A stretch of DNA of 64,000 nucleotides. Origin: Blastochloris viridis. GTDB taxonomy: Bacteria > Pseudomonadota > Alphaproteobacteria > UBA2136 > UBA6156. A program made the translations under genes and the position numbers. The stretch spans positions 744,001 to 808,000 of the forward strand of contig VAFM01000001.1 of NCBI GenBank assembly GCA_005768725.1. Reading direction: 5' to 3'. This document shows positions 34,923 to 42,448 of the stretch, in pieces. The notes under the pieces are model-generated. The model was not told the DNA's origin, ran no database searches, and saw only the letters and a program-made list of their open reading frames with translations. Numbering within the stretch: position 1 is the stretch's first letter; every line of letters starts with the position of its first letter.

Positions 34923-36935
34923 ATGAGCACATCCCTCCGCCACGCTATTTCCAGCTTTACCGAGCAATTGCAGCACCGCCAGCAGGAACGCCGCACCCAG
35001 CGCATCGCCACCACCCGCGCCGAGCAGGAAGACGCCAACACGATGGCACCGATTCCGCTTAGCCCGGATGTCCGTGCCTTTTTCAATCATGTGGCTCATA
35101 GTGTGCAACTCGACCGCCAGCGTTACAATCTGGCGGTGTCGCTCAGCACCGGAGAGGCGGCCATTCCTACTCCCGACAGTACTCCCCTGCCTGCCGAAGC
35201 CTCTCCGCTTGGTCTGCCGGAAACCGCGGAACATATGGAAGCGTCAGCCCTGGCTCTTGCCAGTGTATCGCCTGGCCCGCACCTGCATGCCCTGTGGGAC
35301 GAATGGTCCCGCTATGAGCATATTCTGCCCGGTGCCGAAGACAGCCTTGCGAATGGCCGCAACCCCTGTTCGTCCCTACTGCTAACGGAACTGAACAAGC
35401 TGACACAGGATACCTCCGCCAAGCCTGCCATGGCGGTCAGCCTGATCGGCAAAATCAAGCAATCGGTACAGGCGTTTCTGGATGGGCGCACCAACGATAC
35501 CGTGACGCTACTGAAAAACGCACTGCACACCGACCCGCACAACCACAGCATTCTGATGTCGCTGTCGCAGATCTCATACTGGCTGGCCACCAAGGGCGTC
35601 CAGAACGTACTGCCTGAAGCCCGCGATTACGCCCAGCGCAGCACGATTTACAGCGAAAAACAAACCCCTGCGCAAATGGCGTTCTACCAGTACACCGCCA
35701 TTGTAACCGAAAGCGCCTTTGGTCACGAACGGACGTTGGAATGGCTGCGCGACAGCGGTCTGCTCGATACGGACCATTTCTCGGACAGCACCGGCGGCCT
35801 GCTGGCCGAGCGCGGCATTTATCTGCGGGCATGGTACCTGCTGTCGCTCATTCCGGTCGAACTCTGGCAGGAAACCGATTTCCGCCGCCTGCGCAATCTG
35901 GTAACCAAGGTTATCGGTGGTGCCACGGTGTATCTGATGTGGTTCCGCACGCCGCTGCTTACTGCTGCCAGCATGGGAAAAGACGTGCCGGAGCTGGAGG
36001 ACATTGAACGCCTGGTACACAGCGCCTACCGCCTGCATACCAGCCACTCTGCGGCATTCCATCAGATATCACCTCAGGTGGGTGACAAACCCTGGTTACT
36101 GCGCGTACGCTTTTTAAGTACGGTCAAATCCGTCATTTCCATTCCGCAGTTCGACCAGGCTGCACTGCATTTTGCACTGGACGGCCAAAGCTGGGACGAA
36201 AACGTGACGCCGGACCCGGAACTGCGCGCCATGACCGGCTTGCGCGAACTGACCTACTGGCGCCTGTGGTGCCTTGTGCTGACGCCCTTCAAAGATATCC
36301 GTCAGCCCTACCTGCTGCCAGCCGAAGAAACCGCCAGTGACCTGAGCCTGCTGGCTAGCTGCGAAGAACTGCTGACGACTCTTGCCAACACTGAGCGCAA
36401 CCTTATTAAAGCCCACCTGTGGGATGATCTGAAACCCTGGCTGGTACGCTGGCAACTGGACCACCTGCTGGCGGCCAGCACCGGCAGCAACAAGCCGCGT
36501 ACGCGCTTTGCACCGAGCCTGCCGCCCTACACCAGCCTGTACCGTGTGTGGCAAGACCCGCCTATCTCGTCACTGCTGCCCAGCGAGATTATTGCTGAAA
36601 ATGCCCGCCGCGGCGCGTTTGCCAGCTTCTTTGAGATCACTGCCGCACTGGAAGGCGCCAACCGGTTGATCAACGACCCTGTACACGGCCTTCTGGCCAG
36701 CCAGAAGCGTGCACTGGCCGCCGCCAACCGTTACAACCCCAAAAAGTTCAAAACCGTGGCACAGGAGTTCGGCAGCAGTGGCAGCGGTGGCATTCTGTTA
36801 CTGCTGATGCCGGTCGGCATTCTGGGCCTTATCGCCGCCGTCATCACCTTCAGTGCCAACTGGGGTCAGGCTTTGGGTCTCATTCTGGCTTTAGCCGGTG
36901 TGGCGGGTGTGGTCGCCATCAACCTCAAGAAATAA
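34923..36935 (+). CDS. Large helical protein with C-terminal membrane hairpin
   Basis: 670 aa. Mostly helical, with TPR-like segments (NHSILMSLSQISYWLATKGV near 205; EARDYAQRSTIYSEKQ). A Pro-rich stretch lies near 79-94. The end has two hydrophobic segments (ILLLLMPVGILGLIAAVITF and WGQALGLILALAGVAGVVAI), giving a tail anchor. RBS GAGGACGAGACC precedes the ATG. Encoded with the thioredoxin-fold protein. I recognise no family beyond the TPR-like character. GC-rich, typical codon use. Confidence 0.6.
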   Translation: MSTSLRHAISSFTEQLQHRQQERRTQRIATTRAEQEDANTMAPIPLSPDVRAFFNHVAHSVQLDRQRYNLAVSLSTGEAAIPTPDSTPLPAEASPLGLPETAEHMEASALALASVSPGPHLHALWDEWSRYEHILPGAEDSLANGRNPCSSLLLTELNKLTQDTSAKPAMAVSLIGKIKQSVQAFLDGRTNDTVTLLKNALHTDPHNHSILMSLSQISYWLATKGVQNVLPEARDYAQRSTIYSEKQTPAQMAFYQYTAIVTESAFGHERTLEWLRDSGLLDTDHFSDSTGGLLAERGIYLRAWYLLSLIPVELWQETDFRRLRNLVTKVIGGATVYLMWFRTPLLTAASMGKDVPELEDIERLVHSAYRLHTSHSAAFHQISPQVGDKPWLLRVRFLSTVKSVISIPQFDQAALHFALDGQSWDENVTPDPELRAMTGLRELTYWRLWCLVLTPFKDIRQPYLLPAEETASDLSLLASCEELLTTLANTERNLIKAHLWDDLKPWLVRWQLDHLLAASTGSNKPRTRFAPSLPPYTSLYRVWQDPPISSLLPSEIIAENARRGAFASFFEITAALEGANRLINDPVHGLLASQKRALAAANRYNPKKFKTVAQEFGSSGSGGILLLLMPVGILGLIAAVITFSANWGQALGLILALAGVAGVVAINLKK

Positions 36936-36968
36936 CCCCGAAAACACCGCCGCCTTTACGCCAAGGGG

Positions 36969-36997
36969 TTGACAGCGCGTGGCGGAATGGGCTAAAG
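36969..36997 (+). promoter_or_regulatory. rpmG promoter
   Basis: TTGACA (36969-36974), 17 bp, CTAAAG (36992-36997). Confidence 0.55.
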
Positions 36998-37007
36998 GCA
37001 GGCAATC

Positions 37008-37062
37008 GGTGTGAACTTCGGTTCCACACCCACAGGTATGAACGGCCCCAGACCTCCGTCTG
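37008..37062 (+). promoter_or_regulatory. Structured rpmG leader
   Basis: GGTGTGAAC-TTCG-GTTCCACACC (37008-37030) is a 9-bp stem with one bulge and a stable UUCG loop. Further on CAGAC/GTCTG and a GGCC/GGCC pair can form a second stem around 37043-37068. Leader length about 95 nt. No known riboswitch recognised. Confidence 0.4.
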
Positions 37063-37098
37063 ACGGCCAGAAAACAGGCTAACAGACAGGATACTCAC

Positions 37099-37296
37099 AT
37101 GGCAAAGCGCGGTGGTAACAGCATTTTCATCAAGATGGTCAGCACGGCCCTCAAAGCAGACGGCAAGAAGACCGGTTACTTCTACGTAACCCGTAAGAAC
37201 CCGAAGAGCCCGAACACCACTGAAAAGCTGGAAATGCGCAAGTACGATCCGGTTGTTCGTCAGCACGTTATCTTCAAAGAAGAAAAGATGAAGTAG
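37099..37296 (+). CDS. rpmG: 50S ribosomal protein L33 (cysteine-free)
   Basis: 65 aa against about 55, with extra residues near the N-terminus (MAKRGGNSIFIKMVSTALKA). TGYFYVTRKNPKSPNTTEKL, RKYDPVVRQHVIFKEEKMK. No CxxC pairs, so the zinc-independent form. Monocistronic, with leader and terminator. Confidence 0.96.
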   Translation: MAKRGGNSIFIKMVSTALKADGKKTGYFYVTRKNPKSPNTTEKLEMRKYDPVVRQHVIFKEEKMK

Positions 37297-37318
37297 TTCG
37301 TCGTTCTTACTTGATTGC

Positions 37319-37345
37319 AGGAGCCTGTTCAGGCTCCTCTTTTTT
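37319..37345 (+). terminator. rpmG terminator
   Basis: AGGAGCCTG-TT-CAGGCTCCT followed by CTTTTTTATT. Confidence 0.9.
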
Positions 37346-37404
37346 ATTGCAGGCATATTTAGCAAGGTATACAACCAAATCCTCTCTTACTGGAGGAAAC
37401 ACCT

Positions 37405-37704
37405 ATGACGACTTACCTTCATACCTTCCTCATCTGGTGCAACAACACGCCCCTGATGGTTCTTCAGAGCAATGTCGGATCCACCGAAGGACGTCTGGTC
37501 ACCCGCCTGCACACCCATGCCTGCGAGACCTATTCTCCGCAAAAGCCTGATATCTACGCCGAACACGTCACGGCCGAGAAAGCCGCCGGTCATACGGACA
37601 TCGTCCGGATCGTCATCGACACCTCGCGCGATGAAGACAAGGCCCTGCGCTCCGCCAAGGACGTGCTGGATACCTATTTTGCCCAGATGCCCGAGCTCCT
37701 CTGA
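37405..37704 (+). CDS. Protein of unknown function
   Basis: 99 aa starting MTTYLHTFLIWCNNTPLMVL. Mixed alpha/beta, no signal or membrane segment. GGAGGAAACACC precedes the ATG. A block DIVRIVIDTSRDEDKALRSA sits in the C-half. No family recognised. A terminator shared with xthA follows. Confidence 0.7.
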   Translation: MTTYLHTFLIWCNNTPLMVLQSNVGSTEGRLVTRLHTHACETYSPQKPDIYAEHVTAEKAAGHTDIVRIVIDTSRDEDKALRSAKDVLDTYFAQMPELL

Positions 37705-37718
37705 GCCCTGCAAACGAA

Positions 37719-37742
37719 ATGCCCCGTTACGACGGGGCCTTT
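37719..37742. terminator. Bidirectional terminator
   Basis: GCCCCGT-TACG-ACGGGGC between the 37405 gene and xthA; tails are short (CTTTCG / ATTTCG). Confidence 0.7.
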
Positions 37743-37747
37743 CGCAT

Positions 37748-38545
37748 TTACAACGCCAGTTCCAGCATCACAGGAATGTGGTCGGAAGGTTGGGTTTTGC
37801 GGCGCTCGTCCTGATCGTGCCAGACGTGCTTGACGTGGGGTGTGAGCGCCGGACTGGTGAAGAGATAGTCGATGCGTGCGCCGTTCTTGGGGTTACGCCC
37901 GTAAGTTCGGTAATCATACCACGAATATATTCCAGCTTCCTCATTCACCTCGCGGAAGCTATCGGAGAGCCTGTTCTTCTGCATCAGGTCGGCCAGCCAG
38001 CCCCGCTCTTCCGGCGTGAACAGCACGTGTTTGGCGGCTTTTTCGGGGTTCTCGATATCACGCTCATCGGCCGAGATATTGAAGTCACCACAGATGACGA
38101 ATTTCGGATGGTCCGTCAGCCCACGCTGCACATAGGCATCGAGATGCTGGTAAAATTCGCGCTTGAAGGCGAATTTTTCGCTGGTCGGGCTTTCGCCGTT
38201 CGGCACATAAGCCGAGACGATGCGGACGCCGCCCACCGTTGCGGCGATCAGACGTGTCTGGCTGCCAAAGATTTCCGGAAGGCCTTCGGCACCAAAGCCG
38301 GTAGCGACATCCTGCAGCGGTAAACGGCTGGCAATGGCCACGCCGTTGTACGATTTCTGACCGTGAATGGCGACGTTATAGCCAAGACTGGTAAAGGCTT
38401 CAGTAGGGAAGAGTGCATCTTCGACCTTGGTTTCCTGCAAGCACAGTACATCAGGCTTATGGGCCTCTATCCATGCCGTGACATGGCTCAGGCGTGTGCG
38501 AAGGCTGTTGACGTTCCAGGTGGCGACTTTTATCAATGTGGTCAT
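37748..38545 (-). CDS. xthA: Exodeoxyribonuclease III / AP endonuclease
   Basis: 265 aa. Cleaves DNA 5' to abasic sites in base-excision repair. Start at MTTLIKVATWNVNSLRTRLS. Catalytic motifs: WNVNS near 10, LQETKVED near 36, the ICGDFNISADERD region near 150, and SDHIPV near 258. Its start codon overlaps that of bolA on the other strand (CATG, 38543-38546), so its promoter must lie inside bolA. Only weak SD (GGG). Confidence 0.95.
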   Translation of the reverse strand: MTTLIKVATWNVNSLRTRLSHVTAWIEAHKPDVLCLQETKVEDALFPTEAFTSLGYNVAIHGQKSYNGVAIASRLPLQDVATGFGAEGLPEIFGSQTRLIAATVGGVRIVSAYVPNGESPTSEKFAFKREFYQHLDAYVQRGLTDHPKFVICGDFNISADERDIENPEKAAKHVLFTPEERGWLADLMQKNRLSDSFREVNEEAGIYSWYDYRTYGRNPKNGARIDYLFTSPALTPHVKHVWHDQDERRKTQPSDHIPVMLELAL

Positions 38546-38858
38546 GTCCCATTCTAGCAAACCCCAGCCGTTGACGCGAGAGGCCCTGCAAGCCTTGTTG
38601 GCACCCGCCCTGCCCGGTGCCCGTTTTGACATGCGCGACGATACCCATAAACACCTTGAGCACAACATTGAGGTCGACCACCATGGCGCTCACTTCTTTG
38701 TGAAAATCGTGTGGCAGGGCTTTAAGACCATGCCGCGTCTGGCACGCCACCGGCTGATTTTCGGGCTGCTGGAGCAACAATGGAATGCCAAACAAATCCA
38801 TTCGTTAAGCCTGCGTTTAATGACTGAAGAAGAGGCGACAAAGACGCTGCGCGAGTAG
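38544..38858 (+). CDS. bolA: BolA family protein
   Basis: 104 aa. BolA proteins work with monothiol glutaredoxins in Fe-S cluster handling. The family pattern is present: DMRDDTHKHLEHN (H near 35), GAHFFVKIVWQGFKTMPRLA and RHRLIFGLLEQQW, ending IHSLSLRLMTEEEA. Start at ATG 38544, overlapping the xthA start; a TTG at 38571 is an alternative. No clear SD. Confidence 0.88.
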   Translation: MSHSSKPQPLTREALQALLAPALPGARFDMRDDTHKHLEHNIEVDHHGAHFFVKIVWQGFKTMPRLARHRLIFGLLEQQWNAKQIHSLSLRLMTEEEATKTLRE

Positions 38859-38891
38859 ATTTTGCCGCAACTCTGCGGCTACACTTTAAGT

Positions 38892-40964
38892 ATGGCACTG
38901 GCGTTTCCCCCTGGTTTGTTCGACCGTATCGCGGGTATCTCTACCGTGCGCTGGCTGCTGCTTTTGGCCGTGTGGGGTATTGCGGTGTTCTTATGGGGTA
39001 CCTTTGGCGCCTGGACCGACAAGCGCGGCCAGGACGCTGAGCGTCTGCTGGTGCAGCCCTATGCCAGCCGTGTCGCCACATGGCTTACCCAGCAAGCCGA
39101 TATTCTCGACAGCTTGCACAGCGATGCCCGCCTGGCCGAAGGCATTCAATTACCTGCCGGAGTAGAAAGCCTGCCGGTGCAGCGCGTGCTGTACGAGTTT
39201 GCCTATCTGAACCGTATCGCCGATGTCTATGCGCTCGACCTTCTTCAGGGCAAAAGCGGACGTACGGCGGGTGCGGTCTCTCTGCCGCCGCATATCCTCA
39301 AACGCTTCGACAGTCTCTCTGATCGCGCCGATGTGATGCTGATGGGTATCGGTCTGGATAACGCCAAAATGCTCATCCTGCGCCGTATCAATGCCCCCCT
39401 GCCCCAACGTCTGTATGCGGCCGTGCCTCTGAATCTGGGTATGCTGGCAACCGCCGTGCCCAAGCCACCGGTGACCTTTCAGGAACGCACCGCGCATCTC
39501 ATCTTTGCCCACACCGACGGCTGGGCGCGCTGGGATATGGCCAGCCCTGCATTGGAACTGGCAACGGATGCAGACAACATTATGCAGTCGGGCGGTATTC
39601 TCCAGATCAGCAACGGCTCCCGCCAGATAACCTATATGCCTCTTGATGGGCTGCCCGGTGTCGCCCTTGAGGTGGAAGGCCCGCGCGCCATCACCTCCAC
39701 AGCACTCCTGCCGCGCCTGATGGTGCTCATCTGGGCCATTGCCATGAGCCTTATGATCCTGTGGCACGAGCCGCGTTTTCGCACCCTTGTGGGCAAAGCC
39801 ACCGCCCCGGTGAAGCCACTTATGAGTGCGGTACCTCCTCTGGCAGCGCGCCTGAAAGGTTTGGGCACACTCTTGCCTGTCGATATGATCGCCAAGGCGT
39901 GGCAAGACGCACGTGGCCTGACACCGCTTGTGGATGGTCCGGGAGAGTTGGATGCCAGAGCGTTCCGCACTTCGCCACGCCGCGCTCTGTCGTCATCTCC
40001 TGCCCGCAAGAAAAGCCTGAGCGCCCCCACACTTGTGGAGCCCGCCGCCGGCAGCGGCAAGGCCTTGCCGAAGATTGAACGCCGCACCCGGAGCCGCGGC
40101 AGCCGTTTACAGGCGAACGATGCGCGCCCGCACGCCACCAACGCCAAGCCCGTCTGGGTGCCTCCTGCCGACAAAGCCAAGCCCAAGCCGGACGAGGCTG
40201 CGAAGAAAGATCCCTCTCAACCGGAGATTGATGAAGATAACCTGCTGGAGGTGATCAAGGATTGCCTGCGTCAGAAACGCATCAAACTGCTGTACCAGCC
40301 GATGTACCGCGCTTCCGATAATATGCCGGTGATCCATGAGGTTTTCGCACGTTTGGTACGGCGCGACGGTACTCTGCTATCTCCCGGTGAGTTCTTGCCC
40401 GTGGTGCTGAAGAACCGTCTTTCTCTGGAACTGGACATCGCCGTGCTGCGCAAAGTCGTGTACGAGCATTTCAGCCAAGGCCGCGAACCGATGACCTCCC
40501 TCGCCGTCAATATCTCCAGCAACAGCCTCGACGGTATCGCCTACCTTCAGGAAATGACCAGCCAGGGCCCGCGCGTGTTGCGGCGCATGGGGTTTGAGGT
40601 CAGCAGCCAAGAGATGATCCGCGACCCCAAGGCGCTCAAGCTGTTGAAGGATCTTCAAAAGCACGGCGGGAATATCGCGGTGGATTACTTTGGCGGAGGT
40701 GAAGCCATGCTGGATGCCAGCAAGTCGCTCGGCTTCAACTACGTGAAGCTGGATGCCACCCGTTTTGTGGATACCGATGAAGGCAAGAAGCATGTCATCA
40801 AGTTGTGCCAGTATGCCAACTCCATCGGGTTACCCATCATTCTAGAAAAGATCAGCCACCGCGATGTGGAAGAGTTTGGCCGCCGGGCCGGTGCGCACTA
40901 CCTGCAGGGCTTTGCCCTGAAGAGCCCACAGGAGATGCTCACCCTCACCCAACTGCAAACCTAA
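38892..40964 (+). CDS. Membrane protein with degenerate EAL domain
   Basis: 690 aa. Two membrane segments (about 21-38 and 272-290) enclose a periplasmic domain of about 230 residues. A Pro/Arg/Lys/Ala-rich cytoplasmic linker (about 340-440) leads to an EAL-like domain (about 450-690). The EAL signature reads E483-V-F instead of EAL, and the DDFG(T/S)G motif is D598-Y-F-G-G-G, so metal-binding residues are changed. LAVNIS, YVKLDATR and HYLQGFAL are retained. It is likely a non-catalytic c-di-GMP receptor of the LapD/FimX kind. Adjacent to an active-looking GGDEF gene. The start has a weak RBS. Confidence 0.8.
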   Translation: MALAFPPGLFDRIAGISTVRWLLLLAVWGIAVFLWGTFGAWTDKRGQDAERLLVQPYASRVATWLTQQADILDSLHSDARLAEGIQLPAGVESLPVQRVLYEFAYLNRIADVYALDLLQGKSGRTAGAVSLPPHILKRFDSLSDRADVMLMGIGLDNAKMLILRRINAPLPQRLYAAVPLNLGMLATAVPKPPVTFQERTAHLIFAHTDGWARWDMASPALELATDADNIMQSGGILQISNGSRQITYMPLDGLPGVALEVEGPRAITSTALLPRLMVLIWAIAMSLMILWHEPRFRTLVGKATAPVKPLMSAVPPLAARLKGLGTLLPVDMIAKAWQDARGLTPLVDGPGELDARAFRTSPRRALSSSPARKKSLSAPTLVEPAAGSGKALPKIERRTRSRGSRLQANDARPHATNAKPVWVPPADKAKPKPDEAAKKDPSQPEIDEDNLLEVIKDCLRQKRIKLLYQPMYRASDNMPVIHEVFARLVRRDGTLLSPGEFLPVVLKNRLSLELDIAVLRKVVYEHFSQGREPMTSLAVNISSNSLDGIAYLQEMTSQGPRVLRRMGFEVSSQEMIRDPKALKLLKDLQKHGGNIAVDYFGGGEAMLDASKSLGFNYVKLDATRFVDTDEGKKHVIKLCQYANSIGLPIILEKISHRDVEEFGRRAGAHYLQGFALKSPQEMLTLTQLQT

Positions 40965-41044
40965 CTTGCAGACCGGAACCTGCTGACGCACCGAAGCGTT
41001 ATTTTGGCAATGACAAAGACTTTCTCAGAGTATACGATTACCCC

Positions 41045-41920
41045 ATGACCGAAATGCAGAGGGTTGACCCCGTCGCCGAATTTACCCGCCAGACGCCGCT
41101 GGATCTGCGGCTTGTGATGGCGTTGGCCGGTGAGCGCGACCTGAACGCCCGCGAACAGCAGATCGTCGACAAACTCCAGCAGGAGCGCGGTGAAGGCCTG
41201 TTCTCCGACATGCTTTATGCCCTCACCCGTAAAAGTTTCCCCAGCCGTCAGGCCAAGCTGTTGTGGGGCGAGATTGGCGACCACCGCAAAAAGCTGGAAG
41301 GTATTTTGAGCCGCGACCCAGGTGTGGCGCTGGCCGCGCACGATTATCTGGTCAACGTCAGTGGTCTGTTAAAAACCGCTGGTCTGATCGAGGAGCAGAA
41401 GTTCCAGGCGCTGGCCACCGTGGCCAGCCGCGACGGTTTGACCGGCCTGTACGACAAGACCACCTTTGCCCGCCTGCTGGAAGAAGAACTCGCCCGCCAG
41501 GCCCGCTTTGGCCGCCCGGTGACGCTGGTGATGATCGACATCGACCACTTCAAGCAACTCAACGATACCCACGGCCACGCCGATGGCGACGTGGTACTGG
41601 CGCAGGTAGCCGAACTCATCAAGCAGCAGGCCCGCAGCACCGACAGTTGCGGCCGTTTTGGCGGTGAAGAGTTTGCCGTGGTACTGCCGGAAGTCGATAC
41701 CCATGCCGGTGCCTTGCTGGCCGAACGTATCCGTAACGGTGTGGAAAAGGCGTTTATCGGTACACCTTATAATGTCACGGTCAGCATCGGTATCGCGACC
41801 GGCAACAGCGGTGTGAAGGCCGACGATCTGGTACGCGCCGCCGATGCCGCTCTGTACGACGCCAAGCGCGGTGGGCGTAACTGCGTGCGCGTGGCGAAGG
41901 AAATCGTCACGACGATTTAA
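41045..41920 (+). CDS. Diguanylate cyclase (GGEEF)
   Basis: 291 aa. Makes c-di-GMP from two GTP. Catalytic GGEEF at 206-210 with preceding FDxDxFK-like IDIDHFKQLND near 174. An inhibitory-site RxxD (RSTD, 197-200) lies five residues before GGEEF, so product feedback is expected. The N-terminal 120 residues are helical with no known sensor. Soluble. Start at ATG 41045 (MTEMQRVDPV). Convergent with the phosphodiesterase gene, 4-bp overlap of stops. Confidence 0.92.
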   Translation: MTEMQRVDPVAEFTRQTPLDLRLVMALAGERDLNAREQQIVDKLQQERGEGLFSDMLYALTRKSFPSRQAKLLWGEIGDHRKKLEGILSRDPGVALAAHDYLVNVSGLLKTAGLIEEQKFQALATVASRDGLTGLYDKTTFARLLEEELARQARFGRPVTLVMIDIDHFKQLNDTHGHADGDVVLAQVAELIKQQARSTDSCGRFGGEEFAVVLPEVDTHAGALLAERIRNGVEKAFIGTPYNVTVSIGIATGNSGVKADDLVRAADAALYDAKRGGRNCVRVAKEIVTTI

Positions 41921-42447
41921 GCTTTCTGGAGCGGATACGTCTGCACCACGTCATATCGCCCCACGCCTGTACCGTGGGGTTTATGCGATTTATAGAGGGT
42001 CACGCTTCGGACGTCATAGGTCGGCATTGCCGGTAACATCACATCTTCCAGATTTACAACCTGTTCCGGAAAACTGGCCAGTGTGACGTGCGGCATGTAC
42101 TGCGGAAAGGTATGAACATCTATCCCCGTACTCCGCGCGGTCTGCACATGGTCAGCGTGCAGCGCCTCCAGTTCCGGGATCACTTCGGCCAGAAGCACCA
42201 GCACACAGCCATTGTGCGTGCGGAACAGATGAAGCCGATTTAACCAAATCGTTTGAGAGGGATGCACCCGCATACTGATGTTGTGCCAGAACTCTGTTAA
42301 TGCCTCCGGCGCAGGATCTCCCAAATAAGCCAGAGTCAGGTGATAATCATCCGGATGAACCCACGTCGCATAGGTCAATGCCGGACGAATGGTTTGCAGG
42401 GTCTGTATAACTTCGGGCGGTACAGGCAGCGCGGTGAAGTACGCCAT
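41917..42447 (-). CDS. thpR: RNA 2',3'-cyclic phosphodiesterase (2H family)
   Basis: 176 aa. Two-histidine phosphoesterase of the LigT/ThpR group. Both HxTx motifs are visible: HLTL in DDYHLTLAYLGD (about 40) and HVTL in MPHVTLASFP (about 128). Starts MAYFTALPVPPEV. One bp from the recJ stop, so co-transcribed with recJ. Confidence 0.88.
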   Translation of the reverse strand: MAYFTALPVPPEVIQTLQTIRPALTYATWVHPDDYHLTLAYLGDPAPEALTEFWHNISMRVHPSQTIWLNRLHLFRTHNGCVLVLLAEVIPELEALHADHVQTARSTGIDVHTFPQYMPHVTLASFPEQVVNLEDVMLPAMPTYDVRSVTLYKSHKPHGTGVGRYDVVQTYPLQKA

Positions 42448-42448
42448 A

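Noticed and set aside
33933..35234. A 433-codon antisense open frame opposite the thioredoxin-fold gene
   Set aside because: The sense strand has a signal peptide, CxxC and cis-Pro features; the antisense frame has none and low-complexity composition.
36975..37060. tRNA-like sequence before rpmG
   Set aside because: A D-arm-like GTGGCGGAATGGG is present but no acceptor stem, anticodon arm or T-arm of correct geometry; it is better read as promoter plus leader hairpins.
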